Below, piece by piece: positions 20,777-30,792 of a stretch of DNA of 64,000 nt. The position numbers and the translations under genes were made by a program. The stretch lies in the NCBI RefSeq assembly GCF_034092465.1, contig NZ_CP139303.1, positions 248,001 to 312,000 of the forward strand. Direction: 5' to 3'. The number at the start of each line of letters is the position of its first letter. The first letter of the stretch is position 1. Source of the stretch: Prochlorococcus sp. MIT 1223. GTDB lineage: Bacteria; Cyanobacteriota; Cyanobacteriia; PCC-6307; Cyanobiaceae. A model generated the notes under the pieces. The model was not told the origin of the DNA, ran no database searches, and worked only from the letters and a program-made list of their open reading frames with translations.

Positions 20777-21082
20777 ATGAAGCTTTCAGTTCTTAAATTC
20801 AGCTCTGAGGATTGTGGTACATGCCATCGAATGAGTCATTATGATGAAAAAGTTACAGTTGAGCTTGGTTGTGATTTTATTAACGTTAAGCTTCAAGATA
20901 CTCAGGTATATCGTAAATATAGAAAGATTCTACTTTCACAGTATCCGAATAAAGAAGGAATGGGTTGGCCAACCTATTTATTAGTAAGCAATCCAGACGA
21001 TGATTTTGCAATTATTGGGGAATTAAGAGGAGGAATGTCAAAAGGGGACTTCAGAACTAAATTAAAAGCTATTATCAACTAA
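20777..21082 (+). CDS. Thioredoxin-like protein
   Basis: This is a short 101-residue thioredoxin-fold protein with a CGTC redox centre (Cys13, Cys16) in SSEDCGTCHRM and a cis-Pro region in GWPTYLLVSNP near residue 76. It has no signal peptide, so it should act in the cytosol as a small disulfide reductase or electron carrier. The partner is unknown. It is convergent with mfd (stops 31 bases apart). Confidence 0.8.
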   Translation: MKLSVLKFSSEDCGTCHRMSHYDEKVTVELGCDFINVKLQDTQVYRKYRKILLSQYPNKEGMGWPTYLLVSNPDDDFAIIGELRGGMSKGDFRTKLKAIIN

Positions 21083-21113
21083 TTCAATATTAAGCATTAA
21101 ATATTCATTTATA

Positions 21114-24100
21114 TTATTCTGGCGTAATTTGTGATTCCATTAACTCAAACCAACTTATTAATTGATCTATTTGTTTATCTATTGATTGCAAAGCTATTCC
21201 CCTAGCTAATACTTCAGAGTTTCTATTATTTCTTTTGTAGATAAGTCTTCCATGTAGATGATTTGGTAATCCCTTCCTAAGTAGTTTGAATCCTGGTTCA
21301 TCCATATTTGTTTCAAGAACTATATTTGGCTTTTCAGATCTTATTCGGGTAATACCACACTTTCTAGCAATAATCTTTAACTTCATTAATTCTAATAATG
21401 ATTCTACGGCTTTTGGTATAGGTCCATATCTATCAGTCCAATTAGCTGCTAATTCGATTATCTCCTTCCTTGTATTACATTTAGAAGCAAAACGATACGC
21501 CGCAATTTTTTCGTCATTATCGATTATGTAATCTGCAGGAATAAAGGCTGTTAATGGTAAATCAATCTGCGTTTCGTCAACTTTTGGGATATTTTGTCCT
21601 TGTATATCAGATAAGGCTTCCTGAAGTAATTCCATGTAAAGGTCAAACCCTATTATCTCCATCTGGCCACTTTGTTCTACTCCAAGGAGGTTACCAACGC
21701 CTCTTATTTCCATGTCTCTCATAGATAATTGGTATCCACTACCTAAAGAGGTAAATTGTTGAATTGCTTTTAATCTTTGTCGAGAAGAATCGTTTAATTT
21801 GACCTTATCTGGATAAAATAGCCAAGCATATGCTTGGATACCACTTCTTCCAACTCTACCTCTTAATTGGTAAAGTTGAGCTAATCCAAACCTATGAGAA
21901 TCTTCAATAATAATTGTATTTACACGAGGTATATCTAATCCACTTTCTATAATCGTTGTACATAGCATTAAATCAGCTTCACCTTCGTTAAATGCAATCA
22001 TTGAATTTTCTAAATCACCTTCACTCATTTGTCCATGAGCTATAATTAACTTTATATTTGGTATCATATTTCTCAACTTTATTCCTATTTCTTCTATTCC
22101 ATCAACTCTTGGTACAACATAGAATACTTGACCGCCTCTATCTAATTCCTGTTTAATTGCGCTTCTAATTGCTTCATCATCCATATGTGAAAGATTGGTC
22201 TTAATCGATCTTCTTAATGGCGGTGGAGTAGTTATTAAACTCATCTCTCTAACTCCTGATAAGCTCATATATAAAGTTCTGGGTATAGGAGTTGCGGATA
22301 GGGTTAAAACATCAACAGACTTTTTAAGCGATTTTATTTTCTCTTTTTGATTAACCCCAAATCGCTGTTCTTCGTCAATTACGAGTAATCCAAGCTTAGC
22401 AAATTTGGTTTTTTTATTTAATAATTGATGTGTTCCTACAACGGCATCAATAGTACCCTCATCTAGACCTTCTAAAATCTCATTCTTTTCCGATGTTGTT
22501 CTGAAGCGATTTAGTAAAGATACTTTTATAGGATAAGGTGCAAATCTTTCAGATAAGGTTCTCCAGTGTTGCTGAGCTAGTATGGTTGTTGGAGCTAATA
22601 ATGCAATCTGCTTGCCAGAAGTAATAGCCTTAAATATTGCTCTAATAGCTACTTCAGTTTTGCCGAAGCCAACATCACCACAGACCAACCTATCCATAGG
22701 TTTTTCATTTTCCATATCTTTTTTAACATCTAAAACAGCAGAAACCTGGTCCTTTGTTGCTTCGTAGGGAAAGGAATCTTCTAATTCTTTTTGCCAAGGA
22801 CCATCTTGGGGATAAGCAAATCCACTTTGCTTTTCTCTTTCTGCATACAACTTTACTAAGTCAAGTGCAACCTTCTTTAGTCCCTTACGAGCTCGTTCTT
22901 TTGTAGAAAACCAAGAAGTACCACCTAATTTATTAATCTTTGGTGCTTTGTCTGAGGAAGACCGATACCTGCCTAAGCTTCCTAATTGATCGGCGGCCAC
23001 TCTAAGAGTTCCATCTAAATATTTAACAACTAAGTAATCTCTTATTTCACCTGCCATAGTTACTTTCTCTATCTTTTTGAAAATTCCTATACCATGACTA
23101 CGGTGAACGACATAATCACCAGGATGCAATTTATAAGGATCAATTGACTTACTGTGAGCTTTCCTTCTCCTTCTTATATATGAACTATTTATTATACTTT
23201 GCTGTCCAAAAAATTCCTTGTCTGTAATAATAAGTATTTTGAATGTAGGTAAGTAGAATCCTTCTATTTTAGCCTCACTAGTACATTTAAGAGCTACAGG
23301 TATTTTCTGAGAATTAAGTAATTTAATCGTTTCATAATCAACAGGATTAACAACAAACTGAGAATGACAATCGTGTTCTTGTAACAAGGCAACAGCTCTA
23401 CTTGGCTGTGCAGATAGGAGAAAGATAGAATTATTTTGTTTAATATAGTCTTTTATATCTGTTGCGAGTTTACCAAACTGATTAGGAAGGAACTGTAAGC
23501 TTTTTTCATTAATATCATGATTGTTTTTGCTAGTACTATTAATATTATTTGTTGAGGAAAGTTCGACTAGTTTATATTCATCTAGGCTAAGTAGAGTCTT
23601 CTCAACATTTGGCAATAAAGCTGTACAAGCTTCTTTATCATATATATCAAGAATTGATTTTGAAGTCTGGATATCTTTTTGTATCTGATTAACCCAATAA
23701 TTTCCATGCGCTATACACTGATTCTTATCCTCTATAACAATAAGAGTTTCATCGTTTATATAATCAATAAGATTTGATGGCTTTTTCCATGCTACACCTA
23801 ATAATTTTCTCGAAACTTTATCTGTTTCATTAAGATCTGAATATGGATTTATGGTATTTAGAGAGTCTAAATTAATATTTTGTCTTTCTTCTAATATTTT
23901 TTCGGATATAAGAGGTGTTATCCCTATAGGTGTTATACAAATTGTATTTATCCTATCTTGCGATCTTTGTGATATTGGATCAAACTCTTTTATTTTATCT
24001 ATTGCATCTCCGAAAAACTCCACCCTAATAGGGAGCTCATTATTTACTGGATAAATATCTACAATGTCTCCTCTCCTAGACCAAGTACCTTCCTGATCTA

Positions 24101-24611
24101 CAGTATTTCTTCTTTCATATCCTATTTTTGTTAGTTTATTTGAGAGATCTTCTAAATCAACATCCATATTATCTTTTAATTGGATAGATAATTTCTTAAT
24201 GAATTCAGGTGGAGGTAGATGTGGCTGAAGGCATCTTTCAGTTGCTACAATACAATAATTTTGATTATTCTCTTCGCTTATTAATTCACTAAGTACTTGT
24301 AACTGTCCCCAAAGAATCTCTGTTGATGGTTCGTTATCATCAAAAGGTGAGACTTCACTGCTTGGATATATATTTGATTTATCCCAACCTAAAAGGCATA
24401 ATATTGGATACCATTTAGCTGCCTCCTCAATAGTTGGAACAATAATTAGTAATGGACTATTATTAGTTTTAGCAAGGGAACTTAAGATTATTCCATTAGC
24501 CAATCTAGAAGTTCCATTAAGGTTAAGATTATCTTCCCTTTCAGTTCGAGAAAGCAAGTCACATATAAGGTTAGTATTACTAACTGTATTTACGATTGAA
24601 CTTAGTTGCAT
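21114..24611 (-). CDS. mfd: Transcription-repair coupling factor
   Basis: Mfd removes RNA polymerase stalled at DNA lesions and recruits UvrA. The 1165 residues show the full layout: an N-terminal UvrB-like part with SPFDDNEPS, and the polymerase-interacting CarD-like domain starting HPGDYVVHRSHGIGIF near 497. The RecG-like helicase has Walker A GDVGFGKTE near 645, DEEQRFG near 745 and RGRVGRSGIQAYA. The C terminus is the D7 (TRCF) domain. The gene lies 51 bases behind a hypothetical gene on the same strand. Confidence 0.97.
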   Translation of the reverse strand: MQLSSIVNTVSNTNLICDLLSRTEREDNLNLNGTSRLANGIILSSLAKTNNSPLLIIVPTIEEAAKWYPILCLLGWDKSNIYPSSEVSPFDDNEPSTEILWGQLQVLSELISEENNQNYCIVATERCLQPHLPPPEFIKKLSIQLKDNMDVDLEDLSNKLTKIGYERRNTVDQEGTWSRRGDIVDIYPVNNELPIRVEFFGDAIDKIKEFDPISQRSQDRINTICITPIGITPLISEKILEERQNINLDSLNTINPYSDLNETDKVSRKLLGVAWKKPSNLIDYINDETLIVIEDKNQCIAHGNYWVNQIQKDIQTSKSILDIYDKEACTALLPNVEKTLLSLDEYKLVELSSTNNINSTSKNNHDINEKSLQFLPNQFGKLATDIKDYIKQNNSIFLLSAQPSRAVALLQEHDCHSQFVVNPVDYETIKLLNSQKIPVALKCTSEAKIEGFYLPTFKILIITDKEFFGQQSIINSSYIRRRRKAHSKSIDPYKLHPGDYVVHRSHGIGIFKKIEKVTMAGEIRDYLVVKYLDGTLRVAADQLGSLGRYRSSSDKAPKINKLGGTSWFSTKERARKGLKKVALDLVKLYAEREKQSGFAYPQDGPWQKELEDSFPYEATKDQVSAVLDVKKDMENEKPMDRLVCGDVGFGKTEVAIRAIFKAITSGKQIALLAPTTILAQQHWRTLSERFAPYPIKVSLLNRFRTTSEKNEILEGLDEGTIDAVVGTHQLLNKKTKFAKLGLLVIDEEQRFGVNQKEKIKSLKKSVDVLTLSATPIPRTLYMSLSGVREMSLITTPPPLRRSIKTNLSHMDDEAIRSAIKQELDRGGQVFYVVPRVDGIEEIGIKLRNMIPNIKLIIAHGQMSEGDLENSMIAFNEGEADLMLCTTIIESGLDIPRVNTIIIEDSHRFGLAQLYQLRGRVGRSGIQAYAWLFYPDKVKLNDSSRQRLKAIQQFTSLGSGYQLSMRDMEIRGVGNLLGVEQSGQMEIIGFDLYMELLQEALSDIQGQNIPKVDETQIDLPLTAFIPADYIIDNDEKIAAYRFASKCNTRKEIIELAANWTDRYGPIPKAVESLLELMKLKIIARKCGITRIRSEKPNIVLETNMDEPGFKLLRKGLPNHLHGRLIYKRNNRNSEVLARGIALQSIDKQIDQLISWFELMESQITPE

Positions 24612-24662
24612 ATGATAAGTTATGTCTGTTTAATATATCAAATTATATTGAATTAGGATTGA

Positions 24663-25394
24663 TTAAACAGAATAATTTGAGTTTAGATGATCTTCTAATA
24701 TCATATTAAACTCTAAAAGTTGATTTTGGTTTAATTCATTACGGCTATTACAGTCAAAATGTAATTTTAATAGCTCTCTGCCTTTTGACATATCCCAATT
24801 TAACTTTTCAATTAGTTTAGTTGATTTCAATATGAGTTCTTCTAAATTGAAATCGATCTGGTTAGGAAAGGTACCAACTTCTAGAGAGTTTAGATTATAT
24901 AGATATATTTTTAGTTTGGAGTAACTGGTTATTTTAGAGCGATCAGATAAACCCAATATCTTTAAGAGATATTGTTGCTCATCAGTTTTACTCCAACCTA
25001 ATTTTTCCAACTGTAGATCTATTGAGGAAAGTTCTTTACTCCAGTCAACCGGAATATTAGGTAAATCTAGCTTAGTATGTTCTACTCTATTATTACTAAT
25101 ATTGGAGTTAGCTTTATAACTACGATTTTTATATTTATCTAGCTTATTTTCTTCGATCTGTTCCTCTTGCATAGGTAAGTTCTTATTTATACGTAAATCA
25201 TCTTTATTTAATAATCTCTTGTATATTTTTTCAATTGCTTCATTTTCTGCTTCATTAATTGTTTTTCCTTCTGCTAAGGTGCTTCCTATAGTTTGCTCCT
25301 TATACCAACCCCTTACTTTTACTATAACTCTGCTATTGTCAACGTATGATAAGTATGACTCTGTTCTAATATTAGTTGAATTGCTTAATTCCAT
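24663..25394 (-). CDS. Cyanobacterial protein with two helical LGW-type repeats
   Basis: The 243-residue protein has an N-terminal beta-alpha module (about 10-62) with VIVKVRGWYKEQ and a helix of ENEAIEKIYKRLL, reminiscent of a small RNA-binding fold. A charged linker follows, then two related helical segments. Their cores are LEKLGWSKTDEQQYLLKI near 130 and IEKLNWDMSKGRELLKLH near 195. This kind of repeat occurs at the ends of other cyanobacterial proteins. Function is not known. It heads a possible operon with mfd. Confidence 0.65.
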   Translation of the reverse strand: MELSNSTNIRTESYLSYVDNSRVIVKVRGWYKEQTIGSTLAEGKTINEAENEAIEKIYKRLLNKDDLRINKNLPMQEEQIEENKLDKYKNRSYKANSNISNNRVEHTKLDLPNIPVDWSKELSSIDLQLEKLGWSKTDEQQYLLKILGLSDRSKITSYSKLKIYLYNLNSLEVGTFPNQIDFNLEELILKSTKLIEKLNWDMSKGRELLKLHFDCNSRNELNQNQLLEFNMILEDHLNSNYSV

Positions 25395-25449
25395 TATTTA
25401 TTTATCTCGCTATTGATTTTTAAATATTTGTTTAATTATAATACCTTAT

Positions 25450-26172
25450 ATGGACTCAGCTGCTTTAACATCCCTAACCCCTCTACTAGACGGTATAGAT
25501 CGATGGGTTGAGTTAGCACCATTATTACCAGTTATTATTTCCCTAGAATTAGTCTTGTCAGCAGACAATGCTGTTGCTCTAGCAACTATTACTAAGACAC
25601 TAAAGCAAAAAGACCTTCAAAGCCTGGCATTAAATATTGGCATATCTATTTCATTGTTCCTTAGAATGCTTCTTATAATATTTTCTCAGTATTTATTAAA
25701 TTATAAACTTATTAATCTATTCTGTGGAATATACTTAATTTTCTTATGTCTCAAAAATATAAATAGCATTAAAAAATCAAATACTACCATTACAAATTCC
25801 AATAAATATAACCAAAATAGATTTTCCTTACTCAGAGTAGTTTTGATGCTGTCCGTAACTGACTTAGCATTCTCCATTGACAGTATTACAGCAGCTGTTT
25901 CTATTAGTGATCAGCTTTTCCTTGTTATCACTGGCGCGTTAATAGGAGTATTGGCACTTAGGTTTACTTCGTCTCTATTTGTAAGATGGTTGGATGTCTT
26001 TTTAAGGTTAGAATTGGCAGGTTATATTGCTATTGGTTTAATAGGTCTTAAATTAATAGTTAAATTAGTTTATCCATTGGTATATATACCTGAATATCTT
26101 GTCTTTTTATCTATGACATTATTGTTTATGTGGGGCTTTTCCCTTAAAAATGAAAAATATATTAATGAGTAA
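25450..26172 (+). CDS. TerC family integral membrane protein
   Basis: The 240-residue protein has about seven membrane helices and the TerC signatures SLELVLSADNAVAL near residue 30-43 and SVTDLAFSIDSITAAVS near 138-154. The acidic residues within these helices are typical of metal-linked transport. TerC members are implicated in tellurite resistance, Mn2+ efflux or thylakoid biogenesis, depending on the branch. Here metal export or membrane protein assembly are both possible. It is convergent with fmt. Confidence 0.88.
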   Translation: MDSAALTSLTPLLDGIDRWVELAPLLPVIISLELVLSADNAVALATITKTLKQKDLQSLALNIGISISLFLRMLLIIFSQYLLNYKLINLFCGIYLIFLCLKNINSIKKSNTTITNSNKYNQNRFSLLRVVLMLSVTDLAFSIDSITAAVSISDQLFLVITGALIGVLALRFTSSLFVRWLDVFLRLELAGYIAIGLIGLKLIVKLVYPLVYIPEYLVFLSMTLLFMWGFSLKNEKYINE

Positions 26173-26179
26173 ATTATCT

Positions 26180-27199
26180 TTATTCAAATTTCAAACTTTC
26201 GATTGTGCCTAATTGTTGAACTAGTTTATTGCCAGATGTAGGCTTTTTACCTTCTATCTGAGCCTCTCTTATTATTATTGGGCTATCGCCTGTTAAAACA
26301 GTGATTCCATGTTGATGATGTCTATCTATTATTAAACCTGGCTCTAGATTATTAGAATTATAAGATATTGATTTTAATGAATTATAATGAACTTGGTCAT
26401 TGTACCTTATACTTTCTAAGCTTTTTGTGCAAAGTACTTTGACTCTCTTTCCAGATATAGTAGTATAGGCATTCGGATAAAGTCCCCTAACCTTATTACT
26501 TATATCATAACTTTTTTGATTCCAGTTTATTAAATATTCTTTCTTATCGATGATTTTTGCATATGAGGAATTATCACTTACATTGGATTGCTTAGATAGA
26601 TCTAATCTTTGCGTGTCAAAAACACCTAGCCTTTTATATTGTTCTTGGATAAGACTAATCGTATCTACCAACAACTCTGCAGAGATTTCACTAAGTCTTT
26701 TAGATAATTGAATAGAATTCTCTGTAATATTTATCTGTATTTTCTTTTCCAGCAATATTGGCCCAGTGTCTAAGCCTTCTTCCATATATATAATATTAAC
26801 TCCAGTTTCTTTATCACCATTTATAATACTTCTCTGAATAGGAGCTGCTCCTCGCCATTTAGGTAAAAGAGAAGCATGCGCATTCCAACAACCAAGTTTA
26901 GGCCTATTTAATACCTCTATTGGAAGTATTTGTCCAAAAGCAACAACTATATAAATATCTGCCTCTAACTCTAATATCTTACTCCTTACCTCTGACTCAT
27001 CTCTTATTCTTGTGGGTGTGAAAACTGGTATTGATAAATCTATACCTATTTTTTTTACTGGTGAGTAAGAAAATTTATTACCCCTAGTTCTTCTTTTATC
27101 AGGTTGTGTAACTATACCTATTACATTATATCCGTTATTAACAATTGCTTTAAGACTAGGTACAGAATATTCAGGAGTACCCCAGAAAACAACATTCAT
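26180..27199 (-). CDS. fmt: Methionyl-tRNA formyltransferase
   Basis: Fmt formylates Met on initiator tRNA using 10-formyl-tetrahydrofolate. The 339-residue protein has VVFWGTPEYSVPSL at the N terminus. The catalytic region AHASLLPKWRGAAPIQRSI is near residue 107, followed by EEGLDTGPIL near 143. A C-terminal tRNA-binding domain follows. The start ATG overlaps the pmbA stop by four bases, so it is the third gene of the tldD-pmbA-fmt operon. Its tRNA substrate is encoded at 823-899. Confidence 0.96.
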   Translation of the reverse strand: MNVVFWGTPEYSVPSLKAIVNNGYNVIGIVTQPDKRRTRGNKFSYSPVKKIGIDLSIPVFTPTRIRDESEVRSKILELEADIYIVVAFGQILPIEVLNRPKLGCWNAHASLLPKWRGAAPIQRSIINGDKETGVNIIYMEEGLDTGPILLEKKIQINITENSIQLSKRLSEISAELLVDTISLIQEQYKRLGVFDTQRLDLSKQSNVSDNSSYAKIIDKKEYLINWNQKSYDISNKVRGLYPNAYTTISGKRVKVLCTKSLESIRYNDQVHYNSLKSISYNSNNLEPGLIIDRHHQHGITVLTGDSPIIIREAQIEGKKPTSGNKLVQQLGTIESLKFE

Positions 27200-28569
27200 G
27201 CTTCACCAGTTATAGAAAGTTTATCAACCCATATGTGAGGAGAAACTCCATTATGAGTGGTATGTTGCTCTTCTTCAATCTGCAGAATTTGCAAAAGTAA
27301 GGCTTTAATATCCCCAGCTACTGTTGCTGCTTCAATGGAAGTCCTTGTCCCATTCTCCACTATCCAACCATCAAATGGCAAGGAGAAAGATCCCTGACTT
27401 GATTTAACGCCAGCATGTAATGCATTTAGATTATCTATTAAGACATACTTACATTTTGACTGTGTGTGACTTAAATCATTTCTTAAACATTTACTTTTGT
27501 TCGTTTTACTTATTACAAACCATTCTGGAGAAACTGATGCCTTGGCACCCATACTTGCATGACCAGTAGGACTCACATTAAATTTCCTAGCAGTTGCTTC
27601 AGAATGTATGAAATTAATTAATTTGCCGTCTCTAACTAAAATAATATTTCTTTTCGGTGTTCCTTCTCCATCAAATGAAAAACTTCCGATATTATCTTCA
27701 TGTAATGGCTCGTCAGATATTGATATAAATGGAACAGATATATCAGTTCCTAATGATGAGATTGTCGATAGACTTTGGCCATCAATTATAGAACGAGCAT
27801 TGAAAATATTACTAAAAGCTCCAATCAAATCAAGAAAAGCTTCTGGGCTAAAACATACCAGATACTTGTCTGTAATAATTGGCTTATAGTCAATATGGCT
27901 AATAGTCTTACTAATTGATTCATCTATGCATTCCTGAATGTGTAAATCATCAATTCCGTTTGCCACTTTTACAGAACCAGCACTTCTAGGTTTCCTTCCT
28001 TCTTTTTCTGCCTTTGCATAAAGGTAAATACTTGCCTGACTTACCTTCATATATCTATTTGCCCCAAGACTATTTAAGTAAAGTCTCTCTATTAGACTTT
28101 CTGAAAGTCCATTGTAAGGAACAGAGTTAATATACTGACAAGAATTAATTAACTCAAACTCTGCTTTCTTTAGTAAGTCAAGTAATTTATTAATTCCTGA
28201 GTTTTGATGAATGATATTCTTAACTTGTGCTAACGGACTCATAGCTAACTTTGAGAAATCAGGGGGCTCAATATCATTTCCATATTGACTGGCAATTGAA
28301 GCACCTTTGAATGCTTTCCTAATTCCATATTCTGATACATCATTTGTACTTGTAATACCAACAAGACACTGTTCATTCCATACTCTTATTGTCATTGAAT
28401 AACGTTGAGAACCTTTTAATTGCTTAGACTCTCCTTTATCTACTTGTACTGAAATATCTGTACTGGATGATGCACCTATATCCCATTTATAGATACCTTG
28501 TTCTTCGGCTATAACTTCAATTTGTTTTTTTAGAACTTCTGGGTTTAAAATAGATTTGTTAGTTGTCAT
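27196..28569 (-). CDS. TldD/PmbA family protein (PmbA/TldE-like)
   Basis: The 457-residue protein is the non-catalytic-type partner of the TldD/PmbA (TldE) protease pair, which forms a heterodimeric metalloprotease processing peptides and modified precursors in bacteria. Family segments include VSQASIYLYAKAEKEGRK near residue 180, FSFDGEGTPKRNIILVRDG near 300 and SPTGHASMGAKASVSPEWF near 340. No HExxxH motif is present, as expected for this half. Its start is directly at the end of tldD (no gap) and it overlaps fmt by four bases. Confidence 0.88.
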   Translation of the reverse strand: MTTNKSILNPEVLKKQIEVIAEEQGIYKWDIGASSSTDISVQVDKGESKQLKGSQRYSMTIRVWNEQCLVGITSTNDVSEYGIRKAFKGASIASQYGNDIEPPDFSKLAMSPLAQVKNIIHQNSGINKLLDLLKKAEFELINSCQYINSVPYNGLSESLIERLYLNSLGANRYMKVSQASIYLYAKAEKEGRKPRSAGSVKVANGIDDLHIQECIDESISKTISHIDYKPIITDKYLVCFSPEAFLDLIGAFSNIFNARSIIDGQSLSTISSLGTDISVPFISISDEPLHEDNIGSFSFDGEGTPKRNIILVRDGKLINFIHSEATARKFNVSPTGHASMGAKASVSPEWFVISKTNKSKCLRNDLSHTQSKCKYVLIDNLNALHAGVKSSQGSFSLPFDGWIVENGTRTSIEAATVAGDIKALLLQILQIEEEQHTTHNGVSPHIWVDKLSITGEA

Positions 28570-30015
28570 TTATCTTCCTCCAATTGTTATTGAATCAACC
28601 TTTATATGAGGTTGGCCAACAGTTACATTGACACTTCCACTAATTGAGCCACAAAATCCAGCTGCTAAATCTAAGTCATTTGCACACATAGAGATTCTGG
28701 GCATTATTTCCTTTGCTTCCCCAATTAATGTTGCTCCTTTTACTGGTTTAGTTAATTTTCCGTTCTCAATCAGATAACCCTCTTCTACAGAAAAATTAAA
28801 CTGTCCTGTTGGTCCAACACTACCTCCACCCATAGACTTACAATAAAGACCATTTTCAACACTATTAATTAACTCTTGCGGATTATATTTACCTGCTGAT
28901 ATATATGTATTTCTCATTCTACTTGCAGCTGAAAATGAATAATTCTGTCTGCGACCACTTCCAGTTCTCCTATGACCAGTTCTTAAACTACCCGCTCTGT
29001 CACTTAAAAAGTTTTGTAAAACACCATCTTTAATAAGAACTGTTTTCTCAGCTTCCATTCCCTCATCATCTATCGATATTGAACCAAAAGCACCATCTAT
29101 ACCTCCTTCATCAATAGCCGTTACAGCTTTATTTGCTATTTGTTTGCCTATCTTATCTAAAAAAGGAGTTGTTCCTCGTTCAATTTGAGTAGTTTCTAAG
29201 AGATGCCCGCATGCCTCGTGGAATATCACTCCTCCAAATTTGTTAGCCAATACAACAGGCTTTTGTCCTGCCTGAACATATTCTGCATAAAGCATTTTGT
29301 TTGTGCTATTACAAATTTCCTGAGCAGAAGCATCAATATCCCAATCACTAAGATGCGTAGTTTTGCCCTCACTTCCATATCTTCTTCCAATGCTTGCTCT
29401 ATTTTCTCTATCAGAAGCAATAACACTTAACCCATGTGACTGATGTAATCTGATATCTCTACAAAATGTTCCATCGGACGCTGCAATTATGACTTCCTGC
29501 AACGAGCGAGCATAGTTTCCTCTTCTTGATTGTAATTTTGATCCATGTTTCTCTAGTAACTGTGTCCCTTGAAGTAGGTGATTACAAGCATCATTTATTG
29601 AAGGAGTGTCCATTACAAAACTATCTTTACTGGCTCCATAGTCTTTCAGCTTATTAAGACCATTAAATATTTTAGTCTCACAATTAGATGAAGATAGAGC
29701 AAGCATTGCTAGTGCTTGATCGACAGCAAAAATCAATCCAGAAATTGATAGGTCATTGGTGCTAATAAAGCCGTCTCTCAATCCTCTAAAAATTCTGATA
29801 CCGGCTCCTTTGCTAAATGAAGGATTTACAGATGTTATCTTGTCCTGTTCCGCTAAAACAGAGAAATTGTCTGAGCTCTCAAGAAATATTTCAACAAAAT
29901 CAGCTCCTGCATTACATCCATACAAAATAATATCTTCTAGTTCTGATGGTGATGGAAAATCATTTAGTTGCAATTTTCTATCATGTTGATGAGTTTTCGT
30001 TATTGCAGGTACCAA
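28570..30015 (-). CDS. tldD: TldD metalloprotease
   Basis: TldD is the catalytic zinc protease half of the TldD/PmbA complex. The 481-residue protein has the HEACGH zinc motif in GGVIFHEACGHLLETTQ near residue 262 and the C-terminal GGSVGPTGQFNF region near 405. There is no ATG in the open frame upstream of the conserved sequence; an in-frame stop lies at about 30049. The start is therefore most likely the TTG at 30015. A TTG a little further in is the only other candidate. This suggests weak initiation, unusual for the first gene of the operon. Confidence 0.9.
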   Translation of the reverse strand: MVPAITKTHQHDRKLQLNDFPSPSELEDIILYGCNAGADFVEIFLESSDNFSVLAEQDKITSVNPSFSKGAGIRIFRGLRDGFISTNDLSISGLIFAVDQALAMLALSSSNCETKIFNGLNKLKDYGASKDSFVMDTPSINDACNHLLQGTQLLEKHGSKLQSRRGNYARSLQEVIIAASDGTFCRDIRLHQSHGLSVIASDRENRASIGRRYGSEGKTTHLSDWDIDASAQEICNSTNKMLYAEYVQAGQKPVVLANKFGGVIFHEACGHLLETTQIERGTTPFLDKIGKQIANKAVTAIDEGGIDGAFGSISIDDEGMEAEKTVLIKDGVLQNFLSDRAGSLRTGHRRTGSGRRQNYSFSAASRMRNTYISAGKYNPQELINSVENGLYCKSMGGGSVGPTGQFNFSVEEGYLIENGKLTKPVKGATLIGEAKEIMPRISMCANDLDLAAGFCGSISGSVNVTVGQPHIKVDSITIGGR

Positions 30016-30255
30016 CTTTATAGTGTAATTGTCTTCTATTATGGCACCTTAAAATATGAATCGTGGAATGGAATATGAATTTATAATATAAGTAAATATA
30101 AATTAGCTTCTGTTATTTAATAATAATCTTAATAAGATATATGATTTTCTTAAATAGAGTAAAAAGTATTATATGAATATATAATATAGAAATAATATTG
30201 TATCTATATATAATATTATTTAGCCACTAACAAACTGTATATTTTTTATAAATTA
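30016..30255. other. Very AT-rich intergenic spacer
   Basis: No ORF is visible. An inverted repeat has arms 30190-30199 and 30212-30221 (AAATAATATT and its complement) with a 12-base loop. It is too AT-rich to stand out strongly from its background. It separates the DUF2996 gene from tldD on the same strand and must contain the tldD promoter's upstream neighbour or terminator. Confidence 0.3.
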
Positions 30256-30720
30256 TTAATTAGATAACAACCATTTCTGACCATTTAACCTTTGCAAAAT
30301 TCTAGACCTTAACAAGGGTAATGTTGTTTTCTTTTCATCAATCAAAAAAGACTCAAGAAGGCTTGGTTCACTGCCTGTCTCTGCAATTAAAAATGTCTTA
30401 CTAGAACTTATTTTTTTTTCAGCAAAGCATAACCAAAATCTCCTTCCTTGATTAATTGTTCCTTCTAATATCCAACATTTACCCCCCACAACTGGTCGTT
30501 CTTTTTCTTCAAGAGTTATTTTAGTTTGTAGAATACCATTAGATTTAAATGATGTTATTAAATCTGGGATTAAGTGATCATTAATAAATTCTTCAAATGG
30601 CTTATCTTCTAGCTTCGGCGGTTTTTCAGGCTTTTTTGATCCTGATTTGGTATCAGGTAGTGACTGATCAGTCTTAGAAGTTGCTTGGTCTTCTGTTCCT
30701 GGCTTTTGTATCTCAGACAA
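30256..30720 (-). CDS. DUF2996 family protein
   Basis: The 154-residue protein has a low-complexity polar N terminus (about 1-40, rich in Lys, Ser, Pro and Asp). A DUF2996 domain follows, with PFEEFINDHLIPDL near residue 42, WILEGTINQGRRFWLCFA near 83 and LLRSRILQRLNGQKWL at the end. The family is cyanobacterial and of unknown function. It is the last of the minus-strand group with the RNB-like and ubiX genes, 72 bases after the previous gene. Confidence 0.8.
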   Translation of the reverse strand: MSEIQKPGTEDQATSKTDQSLPDTKSGSKKPEKPPKLEDKPFEEFINDHLIPDLITSFKSNGILQTKITLEEKERPVVGGKCWILEGTINQGRRFWLCFAEKKISSSKTFLIAETGSEPSLLESFLIDEKKTTLPLLRSRILQRLNGQKWLLSN

Positions 30721-30792
30721 GATAAGTAGTCTATTGAGTATAATTTAGCTTAGGTATGTCTTATATAGGGAAGATGTTTAATTATTAAAATA

